Source: GSA-30 sp036384435
GTDB lineage: Bacteria; Pseudomonadota; Gammaproteobacteria; Xanthomonadales; Rhodanobacteraceae
Reading direction: 5' to 3'
NCBI RefSeq assembly: GCF_036384435.1
Contig: NZ_DASVMI010000009.1
Coordinates: 1-25,047, forward strand
DNA length: 25,047 nucleotides
Shown here: piece by piece, positions 23,448 through 25,047 of the stretch
How positions within the stretch are numbered: position 1 is the first letter of the stretch
Layout: each line of letters begins with the position of its first letter
Notes under the pieces: generated by a model
What the model was told of the DNA's origin: nothing
The model's database searches: none
Seen by the model: the letters and a program-made list of their open reading frames with translations, nothing else
Translations under genes and position numbers: made by a program

Positions 23448-24569
23448 ATGAGTCGTCTCGAAAGCCTCTACCAGCGCCTGAAACACGAATGGCTGCTGCT
23501 ATTGTTCGCGCTGCTGGCGGTCGTGCTGGCGATCGCCGATCCGCACGGGTGGCGTGACTATCAGCGCTGGCTGCGCCTGCCCACCCTGGCCGGGCTGTTC
23601 GGCTTGATGCTGGCCATCCAGGGAATTCGCGACAGCGGATGGGTACAGCGCATTGCGGTATCACTGGTCTCGCGAATGCATTCGCTGCGTGGCTTGGGAC
23701 TGTTGCTGGTGACGTCCACCGCGTTGCTTTCCACGGTGCTTACCAATGATGTCAGCCTGTTTCTGCTGGTACCGCTGACCGTGGCCATCGGCGCCATGAC
23801 CAACTTGCCCGTGTTGCGCATGGTGATCCTGGAGGCTTTGGCGGTGAATGCCGGCTCCACCATCAGCCCAATAGGCAATCCGCAGAATCTTCTGCTGTGG
23901 CAATACCAGCACCTGCCCTTGCTCACCTTCGTACGCGTGATGCTGCCGGCAGCCGCCGTGATGTTTGCGCTGGTAGCTCTGCTGACATGGTTCTGGCTGC
24001 CGCGCGCCCGCATCGAGCTCGACAACGAGCGGCTGGATCACCCGCAGGCAAGCATGCAACTGGGTCTGCTGTCACTGGTGGCGCTATCGATGATGGTCCT
24101 GATGATGGAAAACGGCCAGGCGTTGCTCGGTGCCGGGCTTGTCATCGTGCCGTTCTTGATCGAACGCGGCCCCTTGCGCCGCCTCGACTGGCTGCTGCTG
24201 GCCACTTTTGCTGCCATTTTCCTGTCCCTGGGCCATCTGGCCGAACTGCCATTGGTGCAGAACGCCCTGAGCCATCTCGACCTTGATCGCCCGCTCAACC
24301 TGTACCTGGCTGGCATCCTCGCCTCCCAGGTTATCAGCAACGTACCGGCCACGGTGCTTCTACTCGACCATGCCTCCGATGCCATGGCTCTGGCCGTCGC
24401 CGTCAACGTTGGCGGCTTCGGCCTGGTCATCGGCTCGCTGGCCAATCTCATCGCCCTGCGCCTGGCCAGACAACCGGGCTCCATGGCACTTTTCCACCGC
24501 GTGTCGGTACCGTTCCTGCTGGTGTGCGGGCCAGCGGTTTATGGCGTGTGGATGGTGATGCATCGGTGA
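23448..24569 (+). CDS. Ion transporter of the ArsB/NhaD (IT) superfamily, YbiR-like
   Basis: A 373-residue membrane protein with about 10-11 hydrophobic segments. It shows the internal two-fold repeat of the IT superfamily: LTNDVSLFLLVPL (residues about 98-110) with STISPIGNPQNLL (138-149) in the first half, and ISNVPATVLL (296-305) with GGFGLVIGSLANLIAL (322-337) in the second. These are the paired substrate-binding loops of anion/cation transporters such as ArsB, NhaD and SLC13 carriers. Length and layout fit the YbiR branch best. The transported ion is unknown. Start ATG 23448 has CGGA upstream and follows the repeat element. Convergent with the GSGD-repeat gene, with the stop and a shared hairpin only 24 bases from its stop. 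Confidence 0.87.
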   Translation: MSRLESLYQRLKHEWLLLLFALLAVVLAIADPHGWRDYQRWLRLPTLAGLFGLMLAIQGIRDSGWVQRIAVSLVSRMHSLRGLGLLLVTSTALLSTVLTNDVSLFLLVPLTVAIGAMTNLPVLRMVILEALAVNAGSTISPIGNPQNLLLWQYQHLPLLTFVRVMLPAAAVMFALVALLTWFWLPRARIELDNERLDHPQASMQLGLLSLVALSMMVLMMENGQALLGAGLVIVPFLIERGPLRRLDWLLLATFAAIFLSLGHLAELPLVQNALSHLDLDRPLNLYLAGILASQVISNVPATVLLLDHASDAMALAVAVNVGGFGLVIGSLANLIALRLARQPGSMALFHRVSVPFLLVCGPAVYGVWMVMHR

Positions 24570-24593
24570 GGTCGCTCGCGCCAGCGACTTCAC
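24566..24593. terminator. Hairpin between convergent genes, possible bidirectional terminator
   Basis: GTGAGGTCGCT (24566-24576) pairs with AGCGACTTCAC (24583-24593), 10 of 11 positions Watson-Crick plus one G-T, around CGCGCC. It covers the transporter stop and abuts the stop of the opposite gene. There is no T-run; it shares the GAGGTCGC core with other palindromes in the window. Confidence 0.5.
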
Positions 24594-25047
24594 TCAATCG
24601 TCATCATCGCGCGGCACGCTCACCTTGCCCGCGATCTCGGACTTGTGCACGTCGCCGCTGCCCTTGGCGCCGAGGCTGAAGTCGCCGCGCACGTTGTGCA
24701 CGCTGAGGTCGCCAGAGCCGAGCGTATCGGCACGGACATTACCGCCCACATGCTGCAACGTGACATCCCCTGAGCCGATGCTGCCGATCTTGGCGTCACC
24801 CTTGATGTCGTGAAACTTGGCATCGCCCGAGCCCACCGAGCCGATCTGCAGGCTTCCAAGCGTGCTGCCGTCCATGTCGCCGGAACCGACGCTGCCGATA
24901 AAGACTTCGGCAATGTCGTTCACATGCAGGTCGCCCGAACCAACGTGACCTTCAACGTGCTGCACGCCGCGCACCCAGCCGTCGCCCGAACCGACGTTGA
25001 TCGCCACCGGCATCTTCGAAGGCAGGGTCACGTTGATGTCCAGGTCA
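24594..25047 (-). CDS. GSGD-repeat (DUF2807-like) beta-solenoid protein, C-terminal part
   Basis: The frame is open through the right edge of the window, so the start and any signal peptide lie outside. About 151 residues are visible. GSGD occurs seven times at intervals of 17-19 residues, in a pattern like xxVGSGDxxVxxVxG. This fits the putative auto-transporter adhesin head/GIN-type (DUF2807) domain, thought to form a right-handed beta-solenoid with one repeat per turn. It ends with an acidic DDDD tail. Proteins of this group are usually exported, so an envelope or surface role is likely; the molecular function is not known. The upstream part of the gene would decide whether it is secreted. 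Confidence 0.82.
   Translation of the reverse strand, partial: DLDINVTLPSKMPVAINVGSGDGWVRGVQHVEGHVGSGDLHVNDIAEVFIGSVGSGDMDGSTLGSLQIGSVGSGDAKFHDIKGDAKIGSIGSGDVTLQHVGGNVRADTLGSGDLSVHNVRGDFSLGAKGSGDVHKSEIAGKVSVPRDDDD

Noticed and set aside
1..25047. Prophage, transposase, integron, rRNA or tRNA genes
   Set aside because: I looked on both strands for the usual motifs and found none; gene content and codon style are uniform, arguing against a genomic island.

Overview
The window is high-GC DNA from a gammaproteobacterium of the Xanthomonadales type. The best guess is a Rhodanobacteraceae member (Dyella, Rhodanobacter or Frateuria-like). This rests on the large TonB-dependent receptors, the tesA/ybbA/ybbP block, the RegB/RegA pair, and intergenic palindromes built on GAGGTCGC and TTCGCGAATGAAT cores. 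The genus is inferred and was not tested. All 20 full-size genes look like chromosomal core or envelope genes. I see no phage, no transposase, no rRNA or tRNA, and no CRISPR array.

Layout, left to right. (1) Positions 1-5266: two tandem paralogous TonB-dependent outer-membrane receptors on the + strand, the first cut by the window edge, each ending in a strong intrinsic terminator. (2) 5318-7428: a minus-strand lemA / TPM-domain / TPM-domain operon for an envelope protein complex. (3) 7592-8770: an exported Sel1-repeat protein, then convergent diacylglycerol kinase dgkA. (4) 9063-12572: a POT-family peptide transporter followed by a RegB/RegA-type redox two-component pair. (5) 12636-13664: an exported isoaspartyl peptidase/asparaginase on the minus strand, then a 469-base gap without a convincing full-size gene but with leader-like short ORFs and a nested stem-loop. 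(6) 14134-15839: a BlaI-type repressor and M56 membrane metallopeptidase operon with two TTACA-N2-TGTAA-type operators. (7) 15946-17292: a fused two-domain 3-oxoacid CoA-transferase. (8) 17429-19162: an OmpR-type response regulator and a histidine kinase whose ATP-binding boxes look degenerate. (9) 19377-23230: tesA divergent from ybbA, a 19-codon overlapping mini-ORF, and ybbP. (10) 23448-25047: an ArsB/NhaD-superfamily (YbiR-like) transporter, convergent with a GSGD-repeat protein that runs off the right edge.

Several parts point to envelope and nutrient sensing: outer-membrane uptake (TonB receptors), peptide import (POT transporter), periplasmic isopeptide or asparagine hydrolysis, redox control (RegBA), and proteolysis-linked gene control (BlaI/M56). 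No single cluster is clearly a new system. The points most worth checking are the 19-codon ORF tied by 4-base overlaps between ybbA and ybbP, the BlaI/M56 pair lacking any visible beta-lactamase and carrying a non-PBP sensor domain, the degenerate histidine kinase, the 125-base inverted-repeat element at 23286-23410, and the leader-like element upstream of the asparaginase gene.
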